Below are positions 6,608 through 13,705 of a stretch of 28,162 nt of DNA, piece after piece. The DNA comes from a virus, in the IMG/VR virus record IMGVR_UViG_3300018416_000086, positions 1-28,162 of that record; one strand, written 5' to 3'. Position 1 is the stretch's first letter. Each line of letters begins with the position of its first letter. The translations under genes were made by a program, and so were the position numbers. A model generated the notes under the pieces. The model was not told where the DNA came from. It worked only from the letters and a program-made list of their open reading frames with translations, and ran no database searches.

Positions 6608-6635
6608 TAATGAATAACAATTAAAACTATTTAAA

Positions 6636-6800
6636 ATGAATACACAAACACACACACAAACAGAAGACAAAATTTTAAATTTTATCGACGGTCCTTTGAC
6701 TAAAATTTTAATCTTTGCCGTTATCGGTTGCCTTTTAGCAATTGTATTTTACAACGGTTTAATTCAAGGGGGATTTTCTTCCGCATCTTGGGGCTTTTAA
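6636..6800 (+). CDS. 54-residue single-span membrane protein
   Basis: First gene after the promoter. A Thr/Gln-rich start (MNTQTHTQTED) is followed by about 22 hydrophobic residues, ILIFAVIGCLLAIVFYNG, and a short Gly/Ser-rich end. This predicts one membrane span with a short tail. The role is unknown; a holin-like or superinfection function is possible, but the position beside early-type genes gives no direct support. Confidence 0.6.
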   Translation: MNTQTHTQTEDKILNFIDGPLTKILIFAVIGCLLAIVFYNGLIQGGFSSASWGF

Positions 6801-6826
6801 TTATTAACTATTTTAAACTTTATCAA

Positions 6827-7174
6827 ATGAAAACAGCAAAAGAAATACTAAAGCAAATGAATAGCGGTAAAATTTTTACAGCTCAGTTTATTAAAAAAGA
6901 TGGATCAACTAGAATAATAAACGCACGAACCGGGGTAAAAAAAGGGAATAAAGGTATTGGGCTTAGTTTCGATCCTATTGCTAAAAACTTGCTACCGGTT
7001 TTAGATATGGACCTTTGCAAAAAGGTTGATGATATAAACAAGGCTAAAAGGTTCATTAACCTTTCAACCGTTGTTTGGGTGCAAGTTGACGGGGTCAAAT
7101 ATTGGGTGAGTGACCTGGTAATTGATCAAAGTATTGAAAATATTAAAGAATTAAACAAAACTATTTTAAAATGA
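6827..7174 (+). CDS. SH3-like beta-barrel phage protein
   Basis: A 115-residue protein taken from ATG 6827; the frame is open further upstream but lies over the previous gene. Motifs: MKTAKEILKQMNSGKIF, IKKDGSTRIINARTGVKKG, LPVLDMDL and RFINLSTVVWVQVDG. This is the pattern of small Bacteroidota phage proteins described as SH3-fold, with a xDGSxRxMNARxGVKKG strand pair and a RxINLxTV strand. The biochemical role is unknown. It overlaps the next gene by 4 bases. Confidence 0.75.
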   Translation: MKTAKEILKQMNSGKIFTAQFIKKDGSTRIINARTGVKKGNKGIGLSFDPIAKNLLPVLDMDLCKKVDDINKAKRFINLSTVVWVQVDGVKYWVSDLVIDQSIENIKELNKTILK

Positions 7175-7305
7175 AGAACAGAGAAATTGCCAAAAGGGTA
7201 GCTGAAAATATAGTTGACTCAATTTACGAACATATTGACGAGGTAACACAAACCGACGAACAATTCTTATCCGTCTTGTCAGAAATTAAAAAAATACTAA
7301 AATGA
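7171..7305 (+). CDS. 44-residue helical hypothetical protein
   Basis: Begins at the ATG of an ATGA junction and ends in another ATGA junction with the Gp88-like gene, so its place in a translated chain is well supported. The sequence is charged and helical (REIAKRVAENIVDSIYEHI), with no family I recognise. It is probably a small regulator or partner protein; that is inference. Confidence 0.55.
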   Translation: MKNREIAKRVAENIVDSIYEHIDEVTQTDEQFLSVLSEIKKILK

Positions 7306-8051
7306 AATATACAATACCAAAAAACCTTTTAAGTAAAGGAATAACAAACGCCAAAACTAAAAAGAATAGTTTAAAAACGTTTATACTTTATTTAGCACCA
7401 TATAACCAAAACGACAAAGGAATAAATATTTGTCCAATGGCTTCTAAAGGTTGTGCAAAGGCTTGTTTATTTACAGCCGGACGCGGTAAGTTTTCAAACG
7501 TCCAAAGTTCCCGTATAAATAAAACAAACTATTTCATCTACAATAAAAAATTGTTTATTAATCAACTTGCAAAGGAAATAGTAAGGGAAACGGCAAAGGC
7601 TGAGGCCAAAGGTGAAAAGATAGCTTTTAGGTTGAATGGTACGTCGGATATTGATTTCATTTACCTATTAAAAAAATATACTGGTTTGACTATATCGGGC
7701 TTAGCCCCTACCGCTGTTTTTTATGACTATACAAAAATACTAGGTAAGGTAAAAAAGTACAAAGGCCATCCAAACTATTTTTTGACTTTTTCTAGGGCTG
7801 AGGATAACGAAAGTGCAGCGATTGCAGCTTTAAACGACGGTTCAAACGTTTCAATAGTTTTTAACGGTGAGCTCCCTAATTATTGGCGGGGGTTTAAAGT
7901 TATTGACGGTGATACCTCGGACCTTGTAATGATATACAATAAAAATGTAGTGCTCGGGCTTAGGGCAAAAGGTGACGCCAAAAAAGACACATCAGGTTTT
8001 GTAGTAACGGCCCCAATTGAACAAAGAAAAAAACAATTAATAACAATATAA
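7302..8051 (+). CDS. Gp88-like / DUF7227-type phage protein with conserved cysteines
   Basis: A 249-residue protein. Strong family features: KTKKNSLKTFILYLAPYNQN near the start, the cysteine block ICPMASKGCAKACLFTAGRG (about 45-64), then NVQSSRINKTNYF, RLNGTSDIDF (about 110), VFYDYTK, YFLTFSRAEDN, NVSIVF, VIDGDTSDL and LGLRAKG. I recognise this protein from many unrelated phages; the mycobacteriophage version is called gene product 88. The four clustered cysteines suggest a metal or Fe-S site, but no activity has been established that I know of. It is the largest gene of the accessory block and favours codons and CG-containing words rarely seen in neighbouring genes. Confidence 0.85.
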   Translation: MKYTIPKNLLSKGITNAKTKKNSLKTFILYLAPYNQNDKGINICPMASKGCAKACLFTAGRGKFSNVQSSRINKTNYFIYNKKLFINQLAKEIVRETAKAEAKGEKIAFRLNGTSDIDFIYLLKKYTGLTISGLAPTAVFYDYTKILGKVKKYKGHPNYFLTFSRAEDNESAAIAALNDGSNVSIVFNGELPNYWRGFKVIDGDTSDLVMIYNKNVVLGLRAKGDAKKDTSGFVVTAPIEQRKKQLITI

Positions 8052-8062
8052 ACTTTAATGAG

Positions 8063-8425
8063 ATGAAAGAAACAGAGAATAAGTACACATATTTAACCCC
8101 GTACGAAATAAAGGAAATAAAAAAAGAAGATATGGACCAAATATTGGACCGCTTAAATGAAAAAGAAAAAAAATATAAACGTTTGTTCTGGGAGGTTCAA
8201 CACTACGGAAAAGCCTCAATATTAATTTATAAAAACGGTAGGCAAATTCAGACCTTACATTTTGACGAAAATAATACCGCAAACGGTTTTATGTTTAATG
8301 AGCTCAAAAGTATGGCACAAAATTTAGAGCATATGTACCAAGATTATGAAAGCCTAATCGAAACAAAAATAATTTTGTCAGATACCTGGGATGAAAGGGA
8401 CGAACCAAAAAAGAATGAGGAATGA
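8063..8425 (+). CDS. Charged hypothetical protein
   Basis: A 120-residue Lys/Glu-rich protein. A helical N-terminal half (YEIKEIKKEDMDQILDRLNEK) is followed by a short strand-rich part (HYGKASILIYKNGRQIQTLHF) and a second helical region. I do not recognise a family. It starts 11 bases after the Gp88-like gene, and its stop overlaps the next ATG, so it belongs to the same operon. Confidence 0.65.
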   Translation: MKETENKYTYLTPYEIKEIKKEDMDQILDRLNEKEKKYKRLFWEVQHYGKASILIYKNGRQIQTLHFDENNTANGFMFNELKSMAQNLEHMYQDYESLIETKIILSDTWDERDEPKKNEE

Positions 8426-8556
8426 AATATATTAAGAAACTTGCACAGCCTTTTTATACTGTGGAATTAGACAATAAGTATTTTATATCTAATCAAAACG
8501 GCTTCAGCAAAAGAATATCATTTGAACAGTTCGATAAATTAAACACTAAAGAATAA
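8422..8556 (+). CDS. 44-residue hypothetical protein, last gene of the accessory operon
   Basis: Starts at an ATGA junction and encodes MKYIKKLAQPFYTVEL, then DNKYFISNQNGFSKRISFEQF. The strand-rich pattern suggests a tiny beta-sheet protein. There is no family I recognise. A strong terminator follows 30 bases downstream. Confidence 0.55.
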   Translation: MKYIKKLAQPFYTVELDNKYFISNQNGFSKRISFEQFDKLNTKE

Positions 8557-8586
8557 CAGCACTTTTTTTCAATTTGTTTTTGTTTG

Positions 8587-8625
8587 ATTACCCTCTAAGA
8601 TTAATTTTTTAGGGGGTAATTTTTT
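8587..8625 (+). terminator. Rho-independent terminator of the accessory operon
   Basis: A 12-bp stem, ATTACCCTCTAA (8587-8598) with TTAGGGGGTAAT (8609-8620), contains one G-U pair and a 10-base loop, and is followed by six T. It closes the block that begins with the promoter at 6578. Confidence 0.9.
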
Positions 8626-8684
8626 GTACCTATATTTTATTAATGAATTGAAAATGAATGTAAGTATTTTGAAAGGTGGTGCCG

Positions 8685-8764
8685 AAGGCCTTATTTTCAG
8701 CCCCTTTAAGAGACTTTCTCTACTCCTGGAGGGTATTATATGCTTCAGCCCGAGAAAATGCCTT
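8685..8764 (+). ncRNA. Candidate structured RNA element
   Basis: Bases 8685-8698 and 8754-8764 form an 11-bp closing stem: AAGGC with GCCTT and ATTTTC with GAAAAT, with a 3-base bulge on the left. Inside is a perfect small hairpin, AGAGA-ctt-TCTCT (8709-8721), and GGG/CCC pairing options around 8731-8750. The stretch TTCAGCCC occurs twice within the element. It lies in a gene-free gap. It could be part of an untranslated leader or a separate RNA. Strand is assumed from the flanking genes. Confidence 0.4.
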
Positions 8765-8770
8765 AAAACG

Positions 8771-8868
8771 ACGTAAAATGAATGTATGCGGTGGTGAGGT
8801 AAGAGGTTTTAAAAAATCAACGTAAAATGAAGATGCGGTAGTGTTAGGTATCAGGTTTAAAAAATTCA
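8771..8868. repeat. Two tandem copies of a 49-bp repeat
   Basis: Copies at 8771-8819 and 8820-8868 are each 49 bases. Both begin ACGTAAAATGAA, contain ATGCGGT(A/G)GTG, and end with a TTTAAAAAA-type run and TCA. They differ at about a quarter of positions, allowing for small shifts. A shorter partial match, AAAATGAATGTA followed by GGTGGTG, lies at 8651-8680. No reading frame explains them. Confidence 0.7.
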
Positions 8869-8877
8869 AGGGGTATT

Positions 8878-8969
8878 GAAAAAGCCCCCTGAAAGAGCTA
8901 AAACAGGAGGCTTGAACAAATAACTAAAAACTATTTAACAATGAAACAGACATTGTTATTACAAATATA
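8878..8969 (-). ncRNA. Candidate minus-strand small RNA with its own terminator
   Basis: On the minus strand, TATATTTG (8969 to 8962) fits the Bacteroidota -7 element, though no good -33 box is seen. Just after it is an 8-bp hairpin, TAACAATG/CATTGTTA (8936-8958). Further on a 10-bp stem, AAGCCTCCTG/CAGGGGGCTT (8913 to 8882), with one G-U pair is followed by five T on that strand. The T-tract exists only on the minus strand, so the terminator points leftward. The predicted RNA is about 75-80 bases. Confidence 0.4.
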
Positions 8970-9069
8970 ATAAAGTAGATTGGAAATAAAAAGGATGATT
9001 TGAAAAAAGAATGTATTTACCCTTCTCTGACTAAAAGTTTTATGATAATCTAAGGTCTAGTTAATAGTT

Positions 9070-9093
9070 TAGGGGTCTCTGTAGGAGCCCCTA
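9070..9093. other. Hairpin TAGGGG/CCCCTA upstream of the tail operon
   Basis: A 6-bp GC-rich stem plus a T-G pair encloses about 10 bases, and weak outer pairing (TTAAT with ATTGA) could extend it. No T-tract follows on + (ATTGATTATC). It sits about 90 bases before the first tail gene and may be a leader structure or an mRNA end. Confidence 0.4.
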
Positions 9094-9134
9094 TTGATTA
9101 TCTAGATATATAACTGATTATTTTCAAAGTGTTT

Positions 9135-9142
9135 TATTTTTG
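9135..9142 (+). promoter_or_regulatory. Possible -7 element before the tail operon
   Basis: TATTTTTG matches TAnnTTTG and lies 38 bases before the chaperone ATG. I see no convincing TTTG or TTG about 19 bases upstream, so this is a half-match only. The operon needs some start of transcription because a strong terminator lies upstream at 8587. Confidence 0.35.
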
Positions 9143-9180
9143 ATTCTAGTACAAAACAGTTGTTGTTTAGTTATATAGGT

Positions 9181-9885
9181 ATGAGTCAAAAGTTTACTTT
9201 AGAAGTACCAAGAGAGTTGTCCGGTATTAAGTTGAGTCAGTATCAGAAATACCTTAAAGTTATGGAGGGGAATGAAGATGCTGAAGATACGGAATTTGCA
9301 AATCTGAAGGTGTTAGAATGTTTTTGCGGTATAAGTATGAAAGATGCATACTCTTTACCATTAGCTAAATTCTCTGAAGTAATAAGTCATATAATAGGGT
9401 TATTTAAGCAAGATACTCCTTTACAAAGAGACTTCACATTAACAGACCCAAATGGGGATAGTGTGACTTTTGGATTCATACCAAAGTTAGATGACATTAG
9501 TTTAGGTGAGTTTATAGACCTAGATAATTATATTGGTGATTGGCAACAGATACACAAGGCAATGGCGGTGCTATACAGACCAATAACATTCCGTAAAGGT
9601 GACTTATATCTTATAGAAGACTACGAGGGTTCAGATAAGTATGCTGAGGTAATGAAGGATGCTCCGGTAAATGTAGCTCTAGGTGCAACGGTTTTTTTTT
9701 ATCGTTTAGGGAGAATTTTATCGAACTATTTAGTGGGCTCTTTGGAGAATCAGATCCAGAAGGACAACAAATTGGCGGAGGCTTTGGAAAAAAATGGGGT
9801 TGGTATCAATCAATTTATGCAATCGCTAGAGGTGACGTTACAAGGTTTAAAGAAATTACCAAGCTCACAGCTTCCGAATGTTTAA
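9181..9885 (+). CDS. Tail assembly chaperone, zero-frame product
   Basis: A 234-residue protein starting at ATG 9181; a TTG at 9160 would add seven residues with no support. Motifs: FTLEVPRELSGIKLSQYQKYLKV, ECFCGISMKDAYSL, FIPKLDDISLGEFIDLDNYIGD, KAMAVLYRPI, YEGSDKYAEVMKDAPVNVALG. This is the pattern of a conserved Bacteroidota phage protein at the head of the tail operon. Known from lambda gpG/gpGT: chaperones bind the tape measure during tail tube assembly. A slippery A AAA AAT at 9789-9795 probably lets some ribosomes enter the -1 frame; the zero frame then ends GVGINQFMQSL...LPNV. Confidence 0.75.
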   Translation: MSQKFTLEVPRELSGIKLSQYQKYLKVMEGNEDAEDTEFANLKVLECFCGISMKDAYSLPLAKFSEVISHIIGLFKQDTPLQRDFTLTDPNGDSVTFGFIPKLDDISLGEFIDLDNYIGDWQQIHKAMAVLYRPITFRKGDLYLIEDYEGSDKYAEVMKDAPVNVALGATVFFYRLGRILSNYLVGSLENQIQKDNKLAEALEKNGVGINQFMQSLEVTLQGLKKLPSSQLPNV

Positions 9886-9953
9886 CCTGGCTAGAATTTG
9901 AGAAAGAGAAAAACGAGTTAGAAGCTAAAATGATAAAACAAAAGACTAAATGA
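9181..9953 (+). CDS. Tail assembly chaperone, -1 frameshift fusion product
   Basis: After the heptamer A AAA AAT (9789-9795, in register with zero-frame GAA AAA AAT), the -1 frame stays open for 52 codons from TGG 9795 to the TGA at 9951. It encodes WGWYQSIYAIARGDV, FKEITKLTASECLTWLEFEKEK and a charged end. The WGWY..IY.lA.GD....F.eiTkL....CLt.L.fEKek pattern is one I recognise as the downstream part of this chaperone in related phages. The joined product would be 257 residues, equivalent to gpGT. The stop overlaps the next gene's ATG, as in a tight operon. A sequencing indel in the 7-A run is the alternative. Confidence 0.65.
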
Positions 9954-10423
9954 GACAAGTATACACTGTAATACAAAAGCTAAACGACAAACTAAAGGAG
10001 AATGGAATTACTAATACAGTTACCTTCGGGGATATATTGGAGGTTGATTTGGACAAAACAACTATCTATCCATTATCCCATATATCAATGGGAGACGTGG
10101 TATTCCAACCGCATATAATAACAGCTACCATACAGATATTCTGTCTTGATATAGTCGATAAGAGTAGTGAATTGACTGACGAGGACCTCATCTACGGTAA
10201 CGATAACCTACAAGACGTCTTAAACACTCAACTACAAGTTGTGAATGATATACAACAAGAATTAAGGAGGGGAGAGCTCTTTGAAGACAATTTACAATTA
10301 ACAACAGATATCACTGCCTCCCCGTTTATAGACAACTTTGAGAATCAATTAGCCGGTTGGGCAGCCACAATCAATATAGAGATAGCTAATAACGAACACA
10401 CTATTTGCCCACCTGAAGAATAA
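9950..10423 (+). CDS. Putative tail terminator / connector protein
   Basis: A 157-residue protein that starts at an ATGA junction with the -1 chaperone frame. It has TVTFGDILEVDLDKTTIYPLSHI, ITATIQIFCLDIVD, LNTQLQVVNDIQQELRRGELF and a C-terminal FENQLAGWAATINIEI. I recognise this alpha/beta pattern from a conserved Bacteroidota phage protein next to tail genes. By position and size it could be the tail terminator or a neck protein; that role is inference. It is joined to the next gene by TAATG. Confidence 0.6.
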   Translation: MRQVYTVIQKLNDKLKENGITNTVTFGDILEVDLDKTTIYPLSHISMGDVVFQPHIITATIQIFCLDIVDKSSELTDEDLIYGNDNLQDVLNTQLQVVNDIQQELRRGELFEDNLQLTTDITASPFIDNFENQLAGWAATINIEIANNEHTICPPEE

Positions 10424-10914
10424 TGGCTAGACAATACACAAAGGATGTTTTATCTCGATATACGGTTATTCTAAGGAATGAACTGAAAAGGCAATTAAAG
10501 GCCAAACCGAATCCCACAACTGTCTCTAACGGAAGTAGGCTTGAGAATAGCATATCTATAGAACCATTCTCAAAGGGTGATATTGAAGGTGTCAGTGTAT
10601 TAATGAATTCTTACGGATTAAACATTAATAACGGAAGAACTGCAGGTATAGGAGCTCCTCCAAATAAAATAGATGAATGGGTCAGGAGGAATAGTAGAAC
10701 TTTAAGACTAAAAGACACCAAGCCTTCAACTATAAAACAAGTTGGTTATTTAATCAATAGATCAATAGAAAGAAGAGGTATAAGGCCGTATAGATTTATA
10801 GATATAGCCATAGAAAAAGTTGAGCCTAAACTAACCCTAGACTTAGTGAATGCATTTTTTAGAGACATAAAAGAGGAATTAGACCAGAGAATACCAAAAC
10901 CTAAGAGTAATTAA
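10423..10914 (+). CDS. Putative tail completion protein, HK97 gp10-like
   Basis: A 163-residue basic protein. A helical N-terminus (YTVILRNELKRQLKAK) leads to strands around LENSISIEP and SVLMNSYGLNINNGRTAG, then PPNKIDEWVRR, VGYLINRSIERRGIRPYRFID. This shape (amphipathic helix, Y..nNGR.......W, then a helix before RPYRFI) resembles HK97-gp10-type head-tail connecting proteins. The assignment is tentative and no decisive motif exists. A 44-base gap follows it. Confidence 0.55.
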   Translation: MARQYTKDVLSRYTVILRNELKRQLKAKPNPTTVSNGSRLENSISIEPFSKGDIEGVSVLMNSYGLNINNGRTAGIGAPPNKIDEWVRRNSRTLRLKDTKPSTIKQVGYLINRSIERRGIRPYRFIDIAIEKVEPKLTLDLVNAFFRDIKEELDQRIPKPKSN

Positions 10915-10958
10915 GGTTACACTTTAGTAAAACAGAGTTATATTATAAAGGAAGTTAA

Positions 10959-12623
10959 ATGAGTGATGTTAGAATAAATACCAGAAGCCCATATTATATT
11001 GAGGCAAATCCTACAGCACCAGAAGTGCCAGATACACCTGATATTCCAGACCCACCTGCCAATACACCACCTACGGTAACAATTACCGCTAGTAATCAAA
11101 ATCCATTTGTAGGGGAAACAGTTACGTTAACTGCCGTAGCTACCGATAGTGATGGTACTATAGTTTCATATTTATGGGGTGGTACTTCTTCACCACAGAC
11201 TACAGTATCTATAGACGTAACGAGCTCTACTGTTGAGTCTAAAATATTTAATGTGGCGGTTACGGATGATGATGGGGATGTGGGTGTCGCTCAAATCACT
11301 ATTAACTGGCAAGAGAAACCTGAGCAAATAATAAATACCGATATAGACGTTGAATGTGGGGATGTTATAAATGAAGGTACTTTTACAGGAACTAAAACAT
11401 ATAATCTAGTAGGTGTCGGAGATAAGATTGGAGACGTAGAAATAGAGCTTCTAACGGTTGGATACAATCAAGATTCTCCAGTTAGATTTGATATAAGTTG
11501 GAATGGTGCAACAACTTCAACTGGTTATATTGGGAATTCCACTTATCCTGTGGCAGGAACAATACCTTCGCCAAACAATACAGCAGACCCAACAACAAAG
11601 TCAGATTTAACTACTTTAACGATATTCAAATCAGCAGCTACTCCAACAGAAGTAACTTTAACAGCTACAGCATTTGACCAAAATGACGCTTTTAGTTTCA
11701 GGTTAAATTGTCCAAATGTAACTGCTACAGAAACATTCTTCTATACCCTTACTGGTACTTGTACTAGCGGAGATACTACTTTTACCTATACAGATGTTAA
11801 TGGAGATTCACAAAATGTTATATTGGCTAATGGGGACTTTCAAAAAGTTTGTGCTCAAGATGGAACAGTATTTACTGCGGTATGTAGTGGTACTATTGTT
11901 AAAGGTAGTCCGTGTTTTGATTTAGGTACTCCAGAGTTAGAAATTGACGTAACCACAGAATTTAATTTATTTGAAACTTCTGGAGAGGCTGGTCTTTTTC
12001 AAACTAACACTAAACTTCAAGAATCATTTGATGGGCAGTTAAAAGAAGATTTCTTACAATTTTACAATAATGATGAGGTTCAATATCAAGAGAAAGTAAA
12101 TTTAATATCAAGAGATACTAGTACTGGTTATATAGATACAGATAAAGACCCTAGCCGATGGCTATCTTTTGCGGCTTCCCCTAAAAGAGATGCAGATTCA
12201 ACTCAAAACGTTAATATTGTAGTAATAAACTCTGGTAATTATTTTTATCACTTTGGAAATCAAAAACAAGATATAAACGATTATGCACAAAGAGGTGTTA
12301 ATTATGATGCAGATTTAGCTACGTTTAGGAGTCAGTTAGATGCAGCTCAGAACTATGGAGATACAATAGTTATGTTTTTATGTATAGAGACTTATGCTGA
12401 TGATTGGTATGCACTACCAGATTCTGGTTATCTCCACCCATATATAGCATTTACAGGGTTTTTAGATAACATTTCTCTTGGCACAAATGGATTTGAGGGA
12501 GATAAAGGTTTGTCTGATAGGTCAGATGTAATTTTTGTTAGAAATGTGCTACCCACTAGAACTGCTGATTACTACGCAAACCTAATAAAAACAGAATTAA
12601 GTAATATAGGATTTCAAATATAG
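10959..12623 (+). CDS. Virion/tail protein with a PKD (Ig-like) domain
   Basis: A 554-residue protein. The N-terminus INTRSPYYIEA is a signature I know from the start of another Bacteroidota phage tail protein. A Pro/Thr/Asp linker (about 20-36) is followed by a PKD-like Ig domain at about 38-118, with PPTVTITAS, GETVTLTA, ATDSDGTIVSYLWGG, VAVTDDDGDVG and ITINW. The middle has Thr/Gly-rich beta repeats and a cysteine-containing segment (CTSGDTTF...VCAQDGTVFTAVCSGT). The C-terminal 200 residues look globular. Ig-like domains on virions usually help weak binding to the host surface or sugars; this role is inference. Confidence 0.7.
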   Translation: MSDVRINTRSPYYIEANPTAPEVPDTPDIPDPPANTPPTVTITASNQNPFVGETVTLTAVATDSDGTIVSYLWGGTSSPQTTVSIDVTSSTVESKIFNVAVTDDDGDVGVAQITINWQEKPEQIINTDIDVECGDVINEGTFTGTKTYNLVGVGDKIGDVEIELLTVGYNQDSPVRFDISWNGATTSTGYIGNSTYPVAGTIPSPNNTADPTTKSDLTTLTIFKSAATPTEVTLTATAFDQNDAFSFRLNCPNVTATETFFYTLTGTCTSGDTTFTYTDVNGDSQNVILANGDFQKVCAQDGTVFTAVCSGTIVKGSPCFDLGTPELEIDVTTEFNLFETSGEAGLFQTNTKLQESFDGQLKEDFLQFYNNDEVQYQEKVNLISRDTSTGYIDTDKDPSRWLSFAASPKRDADSTQNVNIVVINSGNYFYHFGNQKQDINDYAQRGVNYDADLATFRSQLDAAQNYGDTIVMFLCIETYADDWYALPDSGYLHPYIAFTGFLDNISLGTNGFEGDKGLSDRSDVIFVRNVLPTRTADYYANLIKTELSNIGFQI

Positions 12624-12625
12624 TT

Positions 12626-13705
12626 ATGGCAACATTAGCATCAGCAACATTAAAACTTTGGATATATAATGGTAGTATATTAAGTTATTCTGGAGACCCA
12701 CAGTATACAATAACTAAAACATTAATTCCTGGTGAGGAAACCATATTATTCGAAATATCTGAATTAATAAAGGATTATGTAAGTATATCTTTTGATGGGG
12801 ATTATGGTAATGCTAGTATATCATCTTGGGCATCTTGGGAGATAACAAACACTTTTGATGATGATTCTGAAACTATAAATCAAGGCACTAGACTTGTAAC
12901 CCACGGATATGGTTATTTTGAAGATGAAATAAACCCACAACTAACAACTCCATTACAGCAATCTAATAATTGCATCTATTGGAAAAAAGGTGAGAAGGTT
13001 AGAGTTCCTCTATATAAAGAATATGAATTATATAGTGTTGAGTTTTATGAGGGGAATACAGTAACATCAAAACAAACGTTTGGTAAAACAGTAGAGCCTT
13101 TAACTACTGATATGACAGATTACAGAGCCGATACAACTTCTATTAAGGCTGATGCAGCTTCTATAATGGGTAGTACGGCTAGTGACATAACATCAGGTGT
13201 AAATGCTCCTTTAGGAACTGATAAGGTTGTTATAACTACTGAGGATAATCAAGTGGTTAATTTAACGGTAACTTATATTGATGAATGTAGAAACACACCC
13301 TACAAGGTTACATTCTTAAACAAGTTTGGTGCTTTGCAAGATGTATGGTTCTTTGGTAGAAGAAAAGAAAGTGCTAATGTAACTAGGGAGCAGTACAAGA
13401 TAAATACTATTCAGTCCACTGCAACTAGCAAATTATACCCTACATATTCACCTACGAACAAAACTCATAACGTAGAGTCAGATAAATCCCTAGTCTTAAA
13501 CACTGGATTCTTGTGTAGTGACTATAATGAAGTGATACAGCAAATGATGCAGTCTGAATACGTTTGGATTCACGAAGACAATAAAGTTTATCCGGTAACT
13601 CCTACAGATAACACTATAGATTACAAAGACGATAGATACGACAAATTATTGAACTTCACAGTTAAGTTTGATTATGCTTATAGTGAACTAAACTCAGTTA
13701 GATAA
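12626..13705 (+). CDS. Tail structural protein (LWIYNGS / FEISELIKDY type)
   Basis: A 359-residue protein. The N-terminus has LASATLKLWIYNGS and ILFEISELIKDYVSISFDGDY, which in related phages I associate with a protein that carries the NTRSPYYI start; here that start belongs to the gene upstream. Later motifs include YIDECRNTPYKVTFLNKFG, WFFGRRKE and YVWIHEDNKVYPV. It is predicted to be beta-rich and probably part of the tail tip or baseplate, judging by position between connector-type genes and the large tail protein. Joined by TAATG to the next gene. Confidence 0.6.
   Translation: MATLASATLKLWIYNGSILSYSGDPQYTITKTLIPGEETILFEISELIKDYVSISFDGDYGNASISSWASWEITNTFDDDSETINQGTRLVTHGYGYFEDEINPQLTTPLQQSNNCIYWKKGEKVRVPLYKEYELYSVEFYEGNTVTSKQTFGKTVEPLTTDMTDYRADTTSIKADAASIMGSTASDITSGVNAPLGTDKVVITTEDNQVVNLTVTYIDECRNTPYKVTFLNKFGALQDVWFFGRRKESANVTREQYKINTIQSTATSKLYPTYSPTNKTHNVESDKSLVLNTGFLCSDYNEVIQQMMQSEYVWIHEDNKVYPVTPTDNTIDYKDDRYDKLLNFTVKFDYAYSELNSVR

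Noticed and set aside
6327-6617. A 96-codon open frame on + across the region upstream of the accessory promoter
   Set aside because: The product is low-complexity Phe/Lys/Leu/Ile sequence from poly-A/poly-T DNA with no motif, and it runs across the promoter.
8685-8764. Hammerhead ribozyme or tRNA at the structured RNA
   Set aside because: I could not find the CTGATGA and GAAA core of a hammerhead, nor a TTC-loop or acceptor arrangement of a tRNA.
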